Counted from the first letter of the stretch, positions 33,580 through 45,394 are shown. The stretch: DNA of 64,000 bases from Desmodus rotundus (GCF_022682495.2 NC_071395.1:56683242-56747241), one strand, 5' to 3'. Numbers and translations: made by a program. The notes: a model not told the origin generated them from the letters alone.

Positions 33580-34003
33580 AAGTTAAAAAAAAAGGTTCAG
33601 GTACCTTGATAAGTTACACATAGAATTACCAGAGGCTCCAGAACAGGCCCCAAATCGAATAATTTGCCCCTACTACAGCAAACCAAGGCTTACGTTAAAT
33701 TCAGCCTCTCCCAGGAGTGTGACCTTTAACCAGCCGTTCTGAAATTTCCTGATTAACATAACTAACATCATCTGCATGATAAAAGCCCTGTCTTCCCTCC
33801 AGCCTAGAAGAGGACCTGGCCTGAACCAGATCAGTTCTTTTCTTTTGCAAATAGATTCCTCCCCTCCCCTCCCTTGGCCATTAAAACCTTTCCATTTTGT
33901 TTGCCGAGGGCCTCTCCAGTCCCTAGAATGTGAACCTTCCTGAAGGCTCAATAAAGCCAATTAGATCTCAAAATGTACTCTATTGAATTTCTGTTCTTTA
34001 ACC
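33580..34003 (+). mobile_element. LTR, family W copy 2
   Basis: Same family and orientation as the preceding LTR, only about 40 bp away. AATAAA near 33950 in aggctcaataaagcc. The ends are eroded. Confidence 0.6.
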
Positions 34004-34009
34004 TACCCA

Positions 34010-35190
34010 AAAGAATGGAAAGCAGGGACTCAACCAGGTTGTTCATGTTCTCTGCAGCATGATTTACAGTCACCCAAAGTGAAAGCACTCATGTCCATTG
34101 ACAGATGATGGATAAATAAAATGTGGTATGTATGTACCACGGAATGTTTAATCAGCTATAAAAAGAATAAAGTTCTCTACCTGGTACAATACAGATGAAC
34201 CTTGAAAACATTATGGTGAGTGAAGTAAGCTAGACACAAAAAGGATAAGTACTCTCTGATTCTGTTTATAAGAGGTCCCTAGAGGAGTCAAATTCATAGA
34301 AACAGGAAGTATATGGTGAGAGCCAAGGGCTCGGGGAGGGGGCGGAGGAGTTAGTGTTTAATGGGGACAGAGTTTCATTTTGGGGAAGATGAGAAGGTTG
34401 GAAGCAAAGTTGGAGGAAGATGGTGGTGATGGTTGCACAACAATGTGAATGTAATGCTATTACAGCAGAAACTCAGTTCTTCTTGCCAAGGCAGTAAAGA
34501 ATTACAGATCAGCAAGTCTATTAGCATGCAAGCAGGGTTTATTGGTGATATGTTCTCAAGGAGGAGAATGGGCCTTGTCGAGGTGTGGGGAGGGGGTGAA
34601 ATGCAGAGGTTCAGAGCAAAGTAGGGTAAGGGCAGCCAGAGACTCGGATGGCGAGTGCCAAGTGCCGGGGTGGCCTGATGCTGGGTGCCAGAGAGCCAAG
34701 AGAACGAGTCCTTTGTTCTGAGGATGTATATAGTTGGCGGGATGGAGGTGGAAAAGTTACATACTGACTGACAGGTAAAGGTGGTGCCAGTTTTGGGTGT
34801 GCATAGGGGTTGTGAACATCCAAAGGTGTTAATGGGCTTCTTCCTTTGGGCACTGTGGGCCCTTTCAGCCTTCTAGGCCTTGGGATGGAAGCACAGTTCC
34901 AAAGACTCACTTTCCCAGGTAGTAGGGACAATTCATAGAATTTCAAGGACTGCCCTCCTCCTGTGTCAGCCTGGTGTTTCCTTTGGTGTTGGGACACCTG
35001 GCAAGATTACCCAACCAGGCCCAGGACTGTGGAATCAGTGGGCAGAGAGACATGTCTCCCTCCTCCTCCCTGCCTTTGTTTGCTATCTATCCTACCTAAC
35101 AATGCCACTGAACTAGACACTTAAAAATGGTTAAAATGATGAATTTTGTTATTCATATCTTACTTCTATTTTTTAAAAAAGGTGCAAAGA
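34010..35190 (+). pseudogene. L1 3' fragment split by an LTR
   Basis: 34010-34454 and 35102-35190 form one sense-strand L1 3' segment (atgtccattgacagatgatg, the gtgagtgaagtaagctagac block, then gatggttgcacaacaatgtg continuing after the LTR as ccactgaactagacactta). Confidence 0.75.
34455..35101 (-). mobile_element. Solo LTR, family Z copy 2
   Basis: 647 bp, right end cctacctaaca as in 27360-28051. The two share the ttcccaggtagtagggac/ttcccagccagtagaacc and acacctggcaagattacc blocks. aatg occurs at both junctions with the L1 host sequence and may be a 4-bp duplication. Confidence 0.7.
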
Positions 35191-35284
35191 ATGTCTAAGG
35201 TACAAGTTTTTGTTTTAAAAGAAAGGATTATAATCTCCTGTTTAAAAAATATTTGTTTTTATCTTCAACTGAGGATGTTATTTC

Positions 35285-35530
35285 CATTGCTTTTTTAGAG
35301 AGAGAGGATGGGAGAGAGGAAGGGAAAGAAAGAAACATCCACTGGATGCCTCCTGTACACACCTGAATCAGGACTGGCACCTGGACCAAGGATCTTATGC
35401 ATCCAGACCACAGATCATACATGTCCAGAATGGGGTAGGGAGAGGTCACACACCCCCGTGCTTGGACCAGAGATTGGACCTGCAACCGTCTGGTTACAGA
35501 ATGATGCTCCAACCAACACCAGCCAGGGAA
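35285..35530 (-). mobile_element. tRNA-derived SINE, diverged
   Basis: Minus strand: tttttagagagagaggatgg tail side, then agattggacctgcaaccgtc and the aaccaacaccagccaggg head. It has the extra middle block of the longer bat SINE type. Confidence 0.65.
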
Positions 35531-35966
35531 GTTATCACCTGTTTTTAAAACCCCTTTAGAATAGGACTCCTTAAACTTCTTCTAATCAATTATAGGAGAG
35601 GCTGTGGTTGGTGTCTTAGATGGGGTAGTGGGGAGGTGGCACGGCAGTTCCTGTCCTAGCTGTATCACTCTAGGCAAGTCACTGCACCTCCCAGTACAAT
35701 GACCAACCACCACAGTTTGCTTGGAACCTTCCTGGTATTAGCCCTGGAAGTCCTATGTCTCAGACACATGGGAGGGTTGGTCACAGTACCTTTTGGACCA
35801 GGGTTTTCATTTGCTGAATTGTGCAGATATGGCAGGGGTTCAGTGAGGATTAGGAGAAATGACGACCTCTCCAGATGCTCTCTGGAGTGGTGGGGCATGA
35901 AAGGACAAAAAAGTCCCTTGCAGGCCCTCTTTACCAGAGCTAGCACTCTCTCTCTTTCCTTGAGCC

Positions 35967-36348
35967 TGTTAAGCATAATTAACTGTTGTTTCTCTGAGTC
36001 CCTATTTTCGGGACTGGAGAGATTACTAGAAGCATCTCCAGCGCAGGTGCTTTAAACTTACACAAACAGGACATGCCAGACCTGAGGATTTGGACCCTGA
36101 ACCCAAAGATAACAGCAGAACAAACTGAAGCCTGCACAATCAGCCTGAAACCTTCTGATTTACAACTAATCACTATGACTACCCAGCTGTATTCCCCTCC
36201 CGCTTTATCACCCAATAAAAACTTTTGCTGCTTGTGTACCTCTCCACACTAGTGCCTTTCCCTTCTTGGAAAGTGAATAAAACTTTGCTCTCTGCATTTT
36301 CTTCTCTTTGTGAATTCTTTCACAGCTCGCAGCACGGCCACCCTAACA
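35967..36348 (+). mobile_element. Short solo LTR, family V
   Basis: 382 bp, tgttaagcataattaactg to cacggccaccctaaca, with two AATAAA signals (about 36214 and 36278). Terminal TGTTA/TAACA suggests an LTR. The family was not identified and no second copy is present. Confidence 0.5.
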
Positions 36349-37975
36349 GGGCAGAAGGCAGGAATCAATGAATCAGGGCTTCCTGTGAGTGGGAAGTTAG
36401 GGATGGGTGGTGAATGGTAGGTACCCAAGAGCTGTTGGGACCCTTTCCCATCACCCATGTCTCACCTGCATGGGGGCCAGGCCAGCCCTGACCTCCCAGG
36501 GAACAGAGATGGTAAGGATGAGGGAAAGTAAGGTATGATCATCCCCCACCCTGGTGCCTCCTCCACTCTGGTGCCCCACCCCCCTACCCAATGCAGCAAA
36601 TGGAAAGAAAGCTGAGGCTGACAGAGAGCAAGAGGTCAGGCAGAACTCAGTTCAAAGGTGCATGCTCCCTATGCTGTGTGGCTTTGGGCAGCTTGCTTCA
36701 CCACTCTGGACTTGTGTCTTCATATGTGAAATGGGCATTTGAAGGGCACTTGCTTCACAGACAGGGTTGACCATATTCATCTCTGCCAGACTGTCCACAC
36801 AGTGCCTGGTAGTAAGTTCTCCCTACCCCAGGTTGGTTGGTGGGCATCACTGACTCACACTAGCCTAGGGGAGCTGGGAGAGCCAGATGGTGGGGAAGGG
36901 ACGCCAGGTGCTGAGCACCTACTCTGGGCAAGTGAGGACACTGAGGCACAGAGCTGGGAAGGTACCTGGCAGGGGTGGGGTAGGAGGGAGATAAGCAGCA
37001 GGACCAGAGACAAGGCAGTGCCAGTCCAGGTAGAGTGGGATCCAACACCCACTTGGTAGGGGAAGTTGAAGCTTCATAGGCACTCCCAGAAACAGAGACA
37101 CACCCTGAGTCAGACAGACTCACAGACACACAGAAATATACAGACAGGAACATAAGGACACCCCAGAGTTAGACATCTCCATAGACAGACACACGTGCAC
37201 CTAGATACACACCCAGGCAGACTCACAAAGACACACAAAGAAACACAGAGAAACACACAGAGACCTAGATGAACAGAGAGACACACAGACATACAGACAC
37301 AGACACTCAGCAAGCCCTCTTTCTGAGCCTTTCTCAGACAAACCCTATTTCTTGTCTGGCCTATCTCATCCTCTCTGCCCCTAGTGGATATTTATGAAGC
37401 ACCCACCTGTGCAGTAGGCCCTGTTTAGGTGTTAGGGTCACAGAGAGATCAAAGCAGATCCCCCTGCCTTGGTGGGGGGTGGACACTCTCCAGGGGGGAC
37501 TGCCCATGCACAGGCTCAATACTGAACAAGAGGGAGGAGGACTGGGGGATTGGCATGGGGATGGCAGGATGGAGGAGCAGGGAGGCCTTTGACTGAAGAC
37601 CCAAGGAAGTGAGTGCGGGGAGCTGCGTGGACGTGAGGGGACTGTATGGACATGCAGGAAGAGCATTCCAGGCAGAGGGCACAGCCAGTACAGAGGCCTT
37701 TCCACTCCTCATTTCCCCCTCCAGTCACCTCCTCCAGTCCCTACTCAGGCTATTTGGAGGGGAAAGGGTGGGACAGGAATGTGGGGAGAATGGTCCTTCC
37801 AGGTATCAGCCCCCCAGCTAGCCTGGTTATCTTCCATTCCACTGATAGGGACACCACAAGGCTCAGAGAGGCTGTATAACACACCTGAGGTCACACAGCA
37901 CAAATGGGGACCCAGGTCTCTCTGAATTGGGGGTCTCTGTCTTCAGGGAGAGGAGCTCCCCCATGGAAGGCAGGA
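36349..37975. other. Single-copy sequence with MIR/L2 pieces and an ACAG-rich run
   Basis: MIR at 36620-36745, L2 at 37380-37500 and a MIR remnant at 37855-37925 (minus). 37085-37310 is a degenerate (ACAG/ACAC)n run that makes long artificial frames. No exon recognised. Confidence 0.5.
37085..37310. repeat. Degenerate ACAG/ACAC-rich simple repeat
   Basis: Repeated cagacacac/cacagagaca words over about 225 bp without a strict period. The opposite strand gives serine- and valine-rich false frames. Confidence 0.75.
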
Positions 37976-38153
37976 ATTTTTTTTCAATTATGGATGACAT
38001 TCCATATCATATTAATTTCAGATGTACCCCACAGTGGTTAGACATTTATATAACTTACAAAGTGGTCCCCCAATAAGTCTAGTACCCACCTGGCACCATA
38101 AAGAGTTATTACAATATTATTGACATTACATTCCTATGACTAATTTGTAACTA

Positions 38154-38169
38154 CCAATTTGTACTCCTT
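38154..38169. repeat. 16-bp target duplication of HAL1 copy 2, left
   Basis: ccaatttgtactcctt, identical to 39898-39913. The minus-strand junction is TT/AAGG, compatible with L1 endonuclease. Confidence 0.9.
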
Positions 38170-38489
38170 TTTTAAAAAATATATTTTATTGATTATGCTA
38201 TTATAGTTGTCCCATTTTTTTCTCCCTTTCATTCCCCTCTGTCCTGTACCCCCACTCCCATTTCCCTATCTTAGTTCATGTCCATGGGTCATACATATAA
38301 GTTCTTTGGCTTCTCTACTTCCTCTACTATTTTTAACCCCCCCCCCCCCCCCGTCTATTTTGTATCTACAATTTATACTTCTTATTGCCTGTAACTTTTC
38401 CCTCATTCTTCCCCCTCCTCCTCTCTGGCGATAACCCTCCATGTGATCTCCATTTCTGTGATTCTGTTCCTATTCTAGTTGTTTGCTTA

Positions 38490-38699
38490 GGTTTTTTTTT
38501 TTTTAATTTTATTTATTTTTAGAGAGAGGGAAAGGGAGAAAGAGAGAGAGAGAAACATTACTATGTGATTGCCCCTCCTGCACCCCCTACTGGGGACCTG
38601 GCCCCCAGCCCAGGCATCTGCCCTGACCAGGAATCAAACCATCGACCCTTTGCTTCGAAGTCTGGCACTCAGTCCACTGAACCACACCAGACAGGGCTG
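38490..38699 (-). mobile_element. Ves SINE in the 3' UTR of HAL1 copy 2
   Basis: Minus-strand Ves: T-run and ttttatttatttttagagag tail at the left, tgaaccacaccagacaggg head at the right. The flanks tgcttaggtt and tgcttagttg suggest a short duplication. Confidence 0.85.
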
Positions 38700-38801
38700 C
38701 TTAGTTGTTTTTGTTGTTGTTGTCGTTGTTGTTTTAGGTTCAGTTGTTGATGTGAGTTTGTTGTCATTTTACTGTTCACATTTTTGATCATCTTCTTCTT
38801 C

Positions 38802-39632
38802 TTAGATAAGTCCCTTTAACATTTCATATAATAAGGGCTTGGTGATGGTGAACTCCTTTAATTTGACCTTATCTGGGAAGCATTTTATCTGCCCTTCCAT
38901 TCTAAATGATAGCTTTGCTGGATAGAGTAATCTTGGGCATAGGTCCTTGCCTTTCATGACTTGGAATACTTCTTTCCAGTCCCTTCTTGCCTGCAAGGTT
39001 TCTTCTGAGAAATCAACTGACAGTCTAATGGGCACTCCTTTGTAAGTAATTCTCTGCTTTTCTCTTGTTGCTTTTAAGATTCTCTCCTTATCCTTAATCT
39101 TGGCTAATTTAATTATGATGTGTCTTGGTGTCTTCCTCCTTGGGTCCAGTTTCTTTGGGATTCTCTGAGCTTCCTGGAGTTGCATGTCTATTTCCTTTTC
39201 CAGGTTGGAGAAGTTTTCCTTCATTAGTTTTCAAATAAGTTATCAACTTCTTGCTCTTTTATCTCCTTCTGGCACCCTTATGATTTGGATGCTGGGACAT
39301 TTAAAGTTGTCCCAGAGGTTCCTAAGCCTTTCCTCATTTTTTTAAATTCTTGTTTCTTCATTCTTTTCTGGTTGGATGTTTATTTCTTCCTTCTGCTCCA
39401 AACCATTGATTTGAGTCCCAGTTTCCTTCCCTTCACTATTGGTTTCTTGTATATTTTCCTTTATTTCACTTTGCATAGCCTTCACTTTTTCCTCTATTTT
39501 GCCACCATACTCAACCATTTCTGTGAGCATCCTGACTGCCATTGTTTTGAACTCTGCATCTGATAGGTTGGCTATCTCTTCATCACTTTGTTCTATTCCT
39601 GGAGTTTTGATCTGTTCTTTCATTTGGTCCAT
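38802..39632 (-). pseudogene. HAL1 copy 2 ORF1, frameshifted
   Basis: An N-terminal 96-codon part at 39632-39342 (MDQMKEQIKTP, EEIANLSDAEFKTMAV) and a 140-codon C-terminal part at 39224-38802 with PRHIIIKLAKIKDKERIL, ARRDW, YPAKLSF and MLKGL. The frame is lost between them, in the start of the RRM-like domain. Closest to HAL1 copy 1. Confidence 0.85.
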
Positions 39633-40035
39633 ATTTCTTTGTCTTGGAGCTCTTGCTACTCTGTAAGGGGCAGAGCCTTATGTATTCACCAGGGCAGGGC
39701 ATCCCACTTTGATTCGATGTGGCACTGTATGTGGGGCAGGGGTCAGAGAGGAAACAGTGCTGCTTGCTGGGCTCTCGGCAGGCTTTCAGTCACTTCTCCC
39801 ACTACTCACAAGCAAATTGGGCCCTTCTGGTGCTGATTCCCAGGTGGGTGAGTTTGTGTATGTTCTAGGACCCTGTGGGTATCTCTAACAAACTCTCCCA
39901 ATTTGTACTCCTTAATTCCTTCACCTTTTTCAGCCAGCCCTCCAGCCCCCTATCCATCTGGTAACCATCAAAATGTTCTCTGTATTTAGAGTTTGTTTCT
40001 GTTTTGTTTTTTCCTTTATTTTGTTCTTTAGATTC

Positions 40036-40342
40036 TGAAAGCAGGAATTTTGATTGGCAAAGATGGGCCAGACAGGACAGTCAGGCCCTGGGACAGCAGA
40101 CAGCTTCCTGGCATGAGGCACTAGAACGAGAGTCACTTAACAGAATGCTGCAGGGCCCAGAGAGGCAGTGACAGACAGGCAGCCATCCAGGACTGACTTC
40201 AGTCCCCAACCCTTGGGAACAGGGAGACCCTGGAGACCACCAGAAGGGGTCAGGTCTTCAGTGGTGGTAATTTGGAAATTGAGTCAACATGGGAGTAGGG
40301 GGGGGTCTGACACTGCGAGAAGGACTCCTAATGGGGCACTCA
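40036..40342. other. Unassigned sequence
   Basis: No repeat or gene recognised. Confidence 0.35.
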
Positions 40343-40804
40343 GAGTCTGTGTGAGTCTCCTGTAGCTAGAGTAACAAATCATCACAAAGGTTGTAGCTTA
40401 ACTAACACACAATTATTATCTGATGGTTCTGGAGATCAGAGGTCCAACATGGGTCTCACTGAGCTAGAATCAAGGTGTCTGAAGAGCTATGGTCCTTCTG
40501 GAAGCACTGGGGAGAATATTTCTGTGCTTCTTCCTGCTTCTAGAGGCTGCCTGCAGGCCTTGGCTCGCAGTCCCGTCTTCTACCTTCAGAGTCAGCAGTG
40601 TAGCATCTTCAGTCTCTGACCCTCCCACCTCCCTGTGATGACACTGGGCCCACCTGGGTAATCCAGGAACATCTTCCCCTCTCCAGATCCTTAACTTAAT
40701 CAGACCTGCAAAGTTCCTTTTGCCATGTAAGGCCACATAGTCACAGGTCCCAGGGGTTAGGACATGTGGGCACTACTGCATAGCTATTATTCCACCTATC
40801 ACAG
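40343..40804 (-). mobile_element. MaLR (MLT1-type) LTR
   Basis: Antisense MLT1-like blocks: gagtaacaaatcatcacaaa, ggttctggagatcagaggtc, ctttctgcttctagaggc-like, and ggggttaggacatgtgg. About 460 bp, diverged. Confidence 0.7.
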
Positions 40805-42444
40805 AGCTCAGGGCCAGGATCCAGCTTTCACGCCTGGCTGTATTGGCCCCAGGGTCTGAAAAAGGCCAGTGTGGCAAGGACCAGCAGACTGGCTAGAGCA
40901 GAGCAGTAGGGACAAGGAGATCCTTGGGGAGGCACCTGGATCCAGGCCCATCAGCCTCTTCCATCCTACCTCCTTGTCGCTTAAGTCCTGGAGAGGAGGG
41001 GAGGAGGCAAGGAGCTCCTTCTCTCTCCCTCAGGTCTGAGTTCTGGGCTTTCCTAGGGCCCTCCCCCAGATGCCCCACACTGAACTGGCTAGCTTAGAAA
41101 CAGCTCCCACTCCCCATCCCCATTCACCAATCCATGGCCTCCCGTGATTCCCCTGACCCTGGCCATTTTACTTCTGGAAATCCCCCTGGAGTCCCTTCTT
41201 TCACTTGTATCTATAACCCTCACCCCTATCAGGCCCCAGCTGCTCCCCCTAACCACTCATTTTCAATCTGACTATGTCTCATTTTACATCTGGTTGTACC
41301 TCTCCAGAAAAAGCTTTTGAGGGCTTTTAGTCACTGACCTCACCCTATTGTCCTCTCCTCATCACCTCCAGACCCTAACTGTGCTTAATCCCTACCCATT
41401 CATCTCTCTCAAGTCACCCCCTCCCCCAGGAGCATGCTTATGGATGGGGCTGGGAAGGACCAGGAGGACATGCAGAAGCCAAGCAGCAGTCCAACTGTAG
41501 ACAGTCCAGCCTGTACCCCTTCCCTCAGGCTGACCCCTTCCTGCAGTTTCCCCACTTTGCCCATGCAGTACCTCCCACCTGAAATGTCTCTCTGGCCCTG
41601 GGCCACCCCATCCTTTTTGGAGGGCCTCTTCCTCCATTTCACCAAGGATCTGCCACCTGTCTCTATTCCATGAGGAGTCTCCCTGTTACTATTCATACAA
41701 ATGGCTGCCCTGTTCTGAGTGGCCCCAGGTACAAGGCATGTGCTACAGAACAGTTCCTAGTGACAACAACTGAAACCAGTTACTTTGTTTTCCTTTTCTG
41801 ATGTGCAAAAGAACTCTTGGAAGAGGGGTAGAGAATGAGTGCACGTGGAGGGTGGGCAGAGGTGGAGATGGGGGGCTCTTTGGAAGGGACTGAGGGATTT
41901 GAAGAGAAAAAATAATGGGGTGGGGTGGGAAGTAAGCAGCAAATGCAAGGCCAGAAGTGTAGTTGGAGGGACAGGTTCTTCCACACTTGCGACCAAGGAC
42001 TCTGTCCTCTCTACCTTCCTGTGTGTGGAAATCAAATGTCAGTGATGTGAAGCAACTTGCCTAGGGGCCCCAAAGTCCAGAAAACCAGGACTTACCCCAC
42101 CTTCCTGGGATCTGCTTCAGGGAGAGGCTTATTGTTCAAAGATGACGCCAGATCACACGGGTTAGCCAGCACTCTGGAAACCCCACCCCTTCAACTGATG
42201 ACAGCTGAACCTTGAGTCCCTGGTGTGCCTCATGTGCACAGAAGACCTCTGCCTGATCCGGGATTGTCCTCCATTCACCATTCACCTATGATTTGGGACC
42301 CTGTGCACTACTCATCCGGGTCACTTTCTGTTACAGCCACTATGAGAGAGCCCAGCACCTTCCCCTGTTTGCCTCTCCTATGTGGGCACCGCAGCAGAAC
42401 CTGGGGCTGCGCCATATTCCAAGCTGCCTGACGCCTGCATCCCA
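40805..42444. other. Single-copy sequence, no gene called
   Basis: Moderately GC-rich with overlapping short frames on both strands. No domain or exon structure was recognised. Confidence 0.4.
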
Positions 42445-42454
42445 CCAAACTGCA

Positions 42455-42683
42455 GACTTTTTTTTTTCAATCTTAAATTTATTGAGACTTGTTTTGTGTC
42501 TTAACATGTGGTCTATCCTAGAAAATGTTCCATGTGCACTTGAAAAGAATATATATTCTGCTGTATTGGGGTGAAACGCTCTGAAGATGTCAACTAAATC
42601 CATCTGATCTAGTGTGTCATTGAAGGCTGCTGTTTCCTTGTTGACTTTCTGTCAATGGGGTGGTAAAATCCCCTACTATGACT
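42455..42683 (-). pseudogene. L1 ORF2 internal fragment with its own poly-A tail
   Basis: The minus strand codes a damaged stretch of the ORF2 endonuclease domain (DIFRAFHP, FSSAHGTFSRIDHM), equivalent to about 12390-12620 of the intact L1. At its 3' end the minus strand reads caataaatttaagattg and then a run of ten A. The intact L1 has caacaaattcaag at that point. ccaaactgca flanks it at 42445-42454 and 42684-42693. It looks like an L1 RNA that was polyadenylated early and then inserted. Confidence 0.6.
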
Positions 42684-42693
42684 CCAAACTGCA

Positions 42694-43030
42694 CGCCTCC
42701 CTGCTGCTTTCCATGCCTCCCAGCCTCCAGAATGGTCTCCAAGGCCCCCAAAGTTGGGATCAGCCTCTGCGCGCCCCTGGCCCCATGAACCACGAACTGG
42801 ACCGGTATGGCCTGTGAACTGGGACAGGTCCCTAGACCCGGGGTGCAGGAGGTGGCCTTGGAGGTCAGAAGTGGTGTCCCGGCCTCCTCTGCAACCCCCG
42901 GCCTACAGAGAAACAGGGCTTCCCAGTAGTGTTGGCAGATGCGCGGGTCTGAACCAGGCCAGAAGAAGGCACTCCGGAGGGAGCGAGGGGTGGGGAACAT
43001 GTGGAGAGCGCAGGTGAGGTGGGGACCTGA
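42694..43030. other. GC-rich flank of the CpG island
   Basis: Single-copy sequence leading into the island. No exon called. Confidence 0.4.
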
Positions 43031-43079
43031 TTGAATGCACAATGTACAGTGGCTATGTTCACAGCCAGAGGTTCAGGCA

Positions 43080-43860
43080 AGATATCTGCGGCTGGATTGC
43101 GGGCCGAGCGCGCCTTGGGGCGGGGCCCGGGGCCCCGGGGCGGGTCGGGGCTGAGGTGGGGCCGGGAGCGGGGACTGAATGCGGCCTGTTGCGGGGAGGG
43201 AGCCGAGCGCCACCAGACCCGGCTAATCCCAGGACCCTGCCTCCAGCCGCTGCCCCCAGCCCCGCCCTTCCAGGCCCCGCCCCCGCCCCCGCCCCAGCCT
43301 GAGCGGAGCTGGGTACTGATTGTGACTACCCGGCGCTCGCTGCGTGTGGTTCTTTTATTGGCGCCCATACCCCCACCTCCGTCGACCTCCGGTGCACTCG
43401 GTCACCCGCTCCCCTCAGGTAAGCCAGTCTCCCCGCGCCCAGAACACCGCCGCCGAAACGCCACCCTTGCGGCCAGCTCCCGCCTCTCCTCCGCAGCCAT
43501 GGCGGCCCCAGCCGGGCCTCCACACGCAGCTGCTCCGTCCCCCATCTCCACGCCCAGGACGTCATCTCTGGCCTTTCCCTCTGGTCCAGGCCCGGGCTGC
43601 CTCCTCGAGAGATCCCCGCTCCCCGGAGAGCCCCGGCGCCGTGCGGGAGGCACTGGGGGCATGCCTGGCATTGTGACCCTGGGGAATCCGGCCGTGTGCA
43701 CGAGGGGAGCGCCACGGGAGTGTCGGCCCGTCACCAGCAAATCCGTACGGAGCGCCTACTGCTGGGTGCCACCGACGTGCCAGACCTGGGGATGCAGCCG
43801 GGGCCCCGAACGCAGAGCCCGCAGTAGCGCAGCCTTGACGGCTAGGAACCGCGTAAGCAG
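43080..43860. promoter_or_regulatory. CpG island, candidate bidirectional host promoter
   Basis: Dense CpG with GC-box clusters (ggggcggggcc near 43119, ccccgcccccgcccc near 43278-43293), an inverted CCAAT (attgg, about 43357) beside an E2F-like ggcgcc, and a CRE-like gacgtcat at 43560. At 43497-43502 the palindrome CCATGG sits in good start context on both strands: gcagccATGGcgg (plus) and gccgccATGGctg (minus). A consensus-like donor, cag/gtaagcc, lies at about 43418. Another perfect donor, ggg/gtaagt, at 43919 falls in a probable L2 remnant. I did not recognise the gene. Confidence 0.6.
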
Positions 43861-43990
43861 AAACAGATCATTCCAGCCCTTACTAAGTGCAGGGAAGACG
43901 ACGCATCAGGGCAGTGGGGTAAGTTAGGTCAGGGAAGGCTTCTTGGAGAAAATATCATCCGGGTCTGAGTGGCCAGACAGCGAGGGCTTT
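43745..43990 (+). repeat. L2 remnant overlapping the island edge
   Basis: gagcgcctactgctgggtgc, then gtcagggaaggcttcttgga and ccgggtctgagtggcc, follow L2 order. This argues that the 3' part of the long plus-strand frame here is not coding. Confidence 0.55.
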
Positions 43991-45394
43991 TTAGGCCCAG
44001 AAAACAGCAAGATTCCGAGGCAGGGCCCACAGCCTGGTGGGTTTGCTGAGCAGAAAAGAGGCCAGCGTGGCTGAAGCGAGGGGGGATTGAAGGTGTCGGG
44101 AGAGGTTGGCCCGGGCCTCGAAGATGGATGGCTAGGAGTGTGTGGTTTCCGTTCTCAAGCCTGTGGGAACCACAGGAGGCTTAGAACAAAGTGTGAGAGG
44201 GAGTCCCATTGGATCTTAAGAGTATCCAGCAGCTGCTATGGGAAGAAGAGATGGGAAAAGGCTGCTGCTTTGGACTCTACTCCCGGGGACGGTGGACACT
44301 AGGTGGACTGAGTGTTCACTTTAGTAGAACATCATCTGTGTCTCCTGCTTGCAGCAGTGGGGCATGAAGGAAAGTATCCAGAGGAGATTGCTGGCATGGG
44401 CAGCTGGGAGTGTGGAGGGGCCTTTTATGGCCAGGATGGGGAAACTGAGGGAGAAACATGTCTAGGGTGTGGAGCTTGTGGCTGAGTCTGACTTGCAAAA
44501 TCTGTGAAATGCCACCTGATGGGCAAGCCCAGGCAAGGCCCCAGCTGGAGCCCCCGCTGGCCCCACTGAGGCAGGCTGGATCTGTTGCGTGGGGCCGTTG
44601 CAGAATTAGAAATTCTGGAGCACGGGCTGTGGCATCCCCAGCCTCAACTCAAGAGCAGCTGCTGTGAATAAACTGGGAAGTGCCTGGACCCTCACTCACA
44701 CACCTAGGCCCCACAGGCCTAGCCAGGCTGTAGGGAGGAAGCTATCGGACCTCCTTTGCCTGCCCTCCAAGCTCACCTGCTCCCAGCAAAGATGTCTGGA
44801 GGGAAGAGGCAGTGGAAATAAGCTGGGAGCCTTAGTCCTGCAACTGGCCTTTTGGGCCCAGGGAAAGTTTTCTGAGCCTAAGTTTTCTCATCTGTAAAAT
44901 GGGTGAGCAATTCCTATCACTGGGAGTGTTGATGGGGTCAGAGGAAGCCTTGGCTAGGAAAGGGCCATCCCAGTAGCAGCCTCATGGCTGGCGGGGAGGG
45001 GAGGCCTCCAGTGCCAGTGGGGGTTCACAGCCCCATGAGCCTCCATTTCTTGTTCTGAGAAATGGATGTGAGGGTGCATAACTGCACCCTCCTCCAGAAG
45101 ACCCAGGGCCATCTGTAGATTGGCTGAGTCAGGCTCGCAAAGTGTTTCTGGTTAGCCCAGAGCCTGGCATGGAGTGAACACTGGCACAGGAGCCACTGGG
45201 ATGACTGTAGTTGGTGGGGGCCAGGCCTGGGTTCACTCCTCTCACCTCCTACTACCCCTAGGACACCCACAGGAAAGCAGATGTGGGAGGGGAAGGCACA
45301 GTCCTTTCTTATCTGGGCACTGCAGGCTGCCCACTTTCCGGCTATGGTTGTGGCTGTGGCTGTCTGGATGTTGCAGCTGACCAGGTCCTGCCAG

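Larger units (their letters stand above)
38170..39897 (-). mobile_element. HAL1-type (ORF1-only) L1, copy 2 (older class), 5'-truncated
   Basis: Minus strand: a 5' UTR beginning inside the leader at 39897, a decayed ORF1 (39632-38802) and, immediately after its stop, the 3' UTR (38801-38170) with a Ves SINE in it. Exact 16-bp duplications flank it. No ORF2. Because 5' truncation happens at integration, the missing ORF2 cannot be a truncation effect: it was absent from the RNA that was copied. A poly-C run lies at about 38339-38352. Confidence 0.9.
37980..40035 (-). pseudogene. L1 3' fragment split by HAL1 copy 2
   Basis: 37980-38153 and 39914-40035 join into one antisense L1 3' UTR piece (ccaataagtctagtacccac to the left, ggtaaccatcaaaatgttc to the right). 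HAL1 copy 2 lies between them. Confidence 0.65.

Noticed and set aside
36860..37313. Cysteine/valine/serine-rich minus frames
   Set aside because: Reverse strand of the ACAG/ACAC-rich simple repeat.
43031..43927. 298-codon plus-strand frame over the CpG island
   Set aside because: GC-rich DNA lacks stops; proline/alanine/arginine-rich with no domain, and its 3' part overlaps a probable L2 remnant. Only the internal start at 43499 is kept as a candidate.
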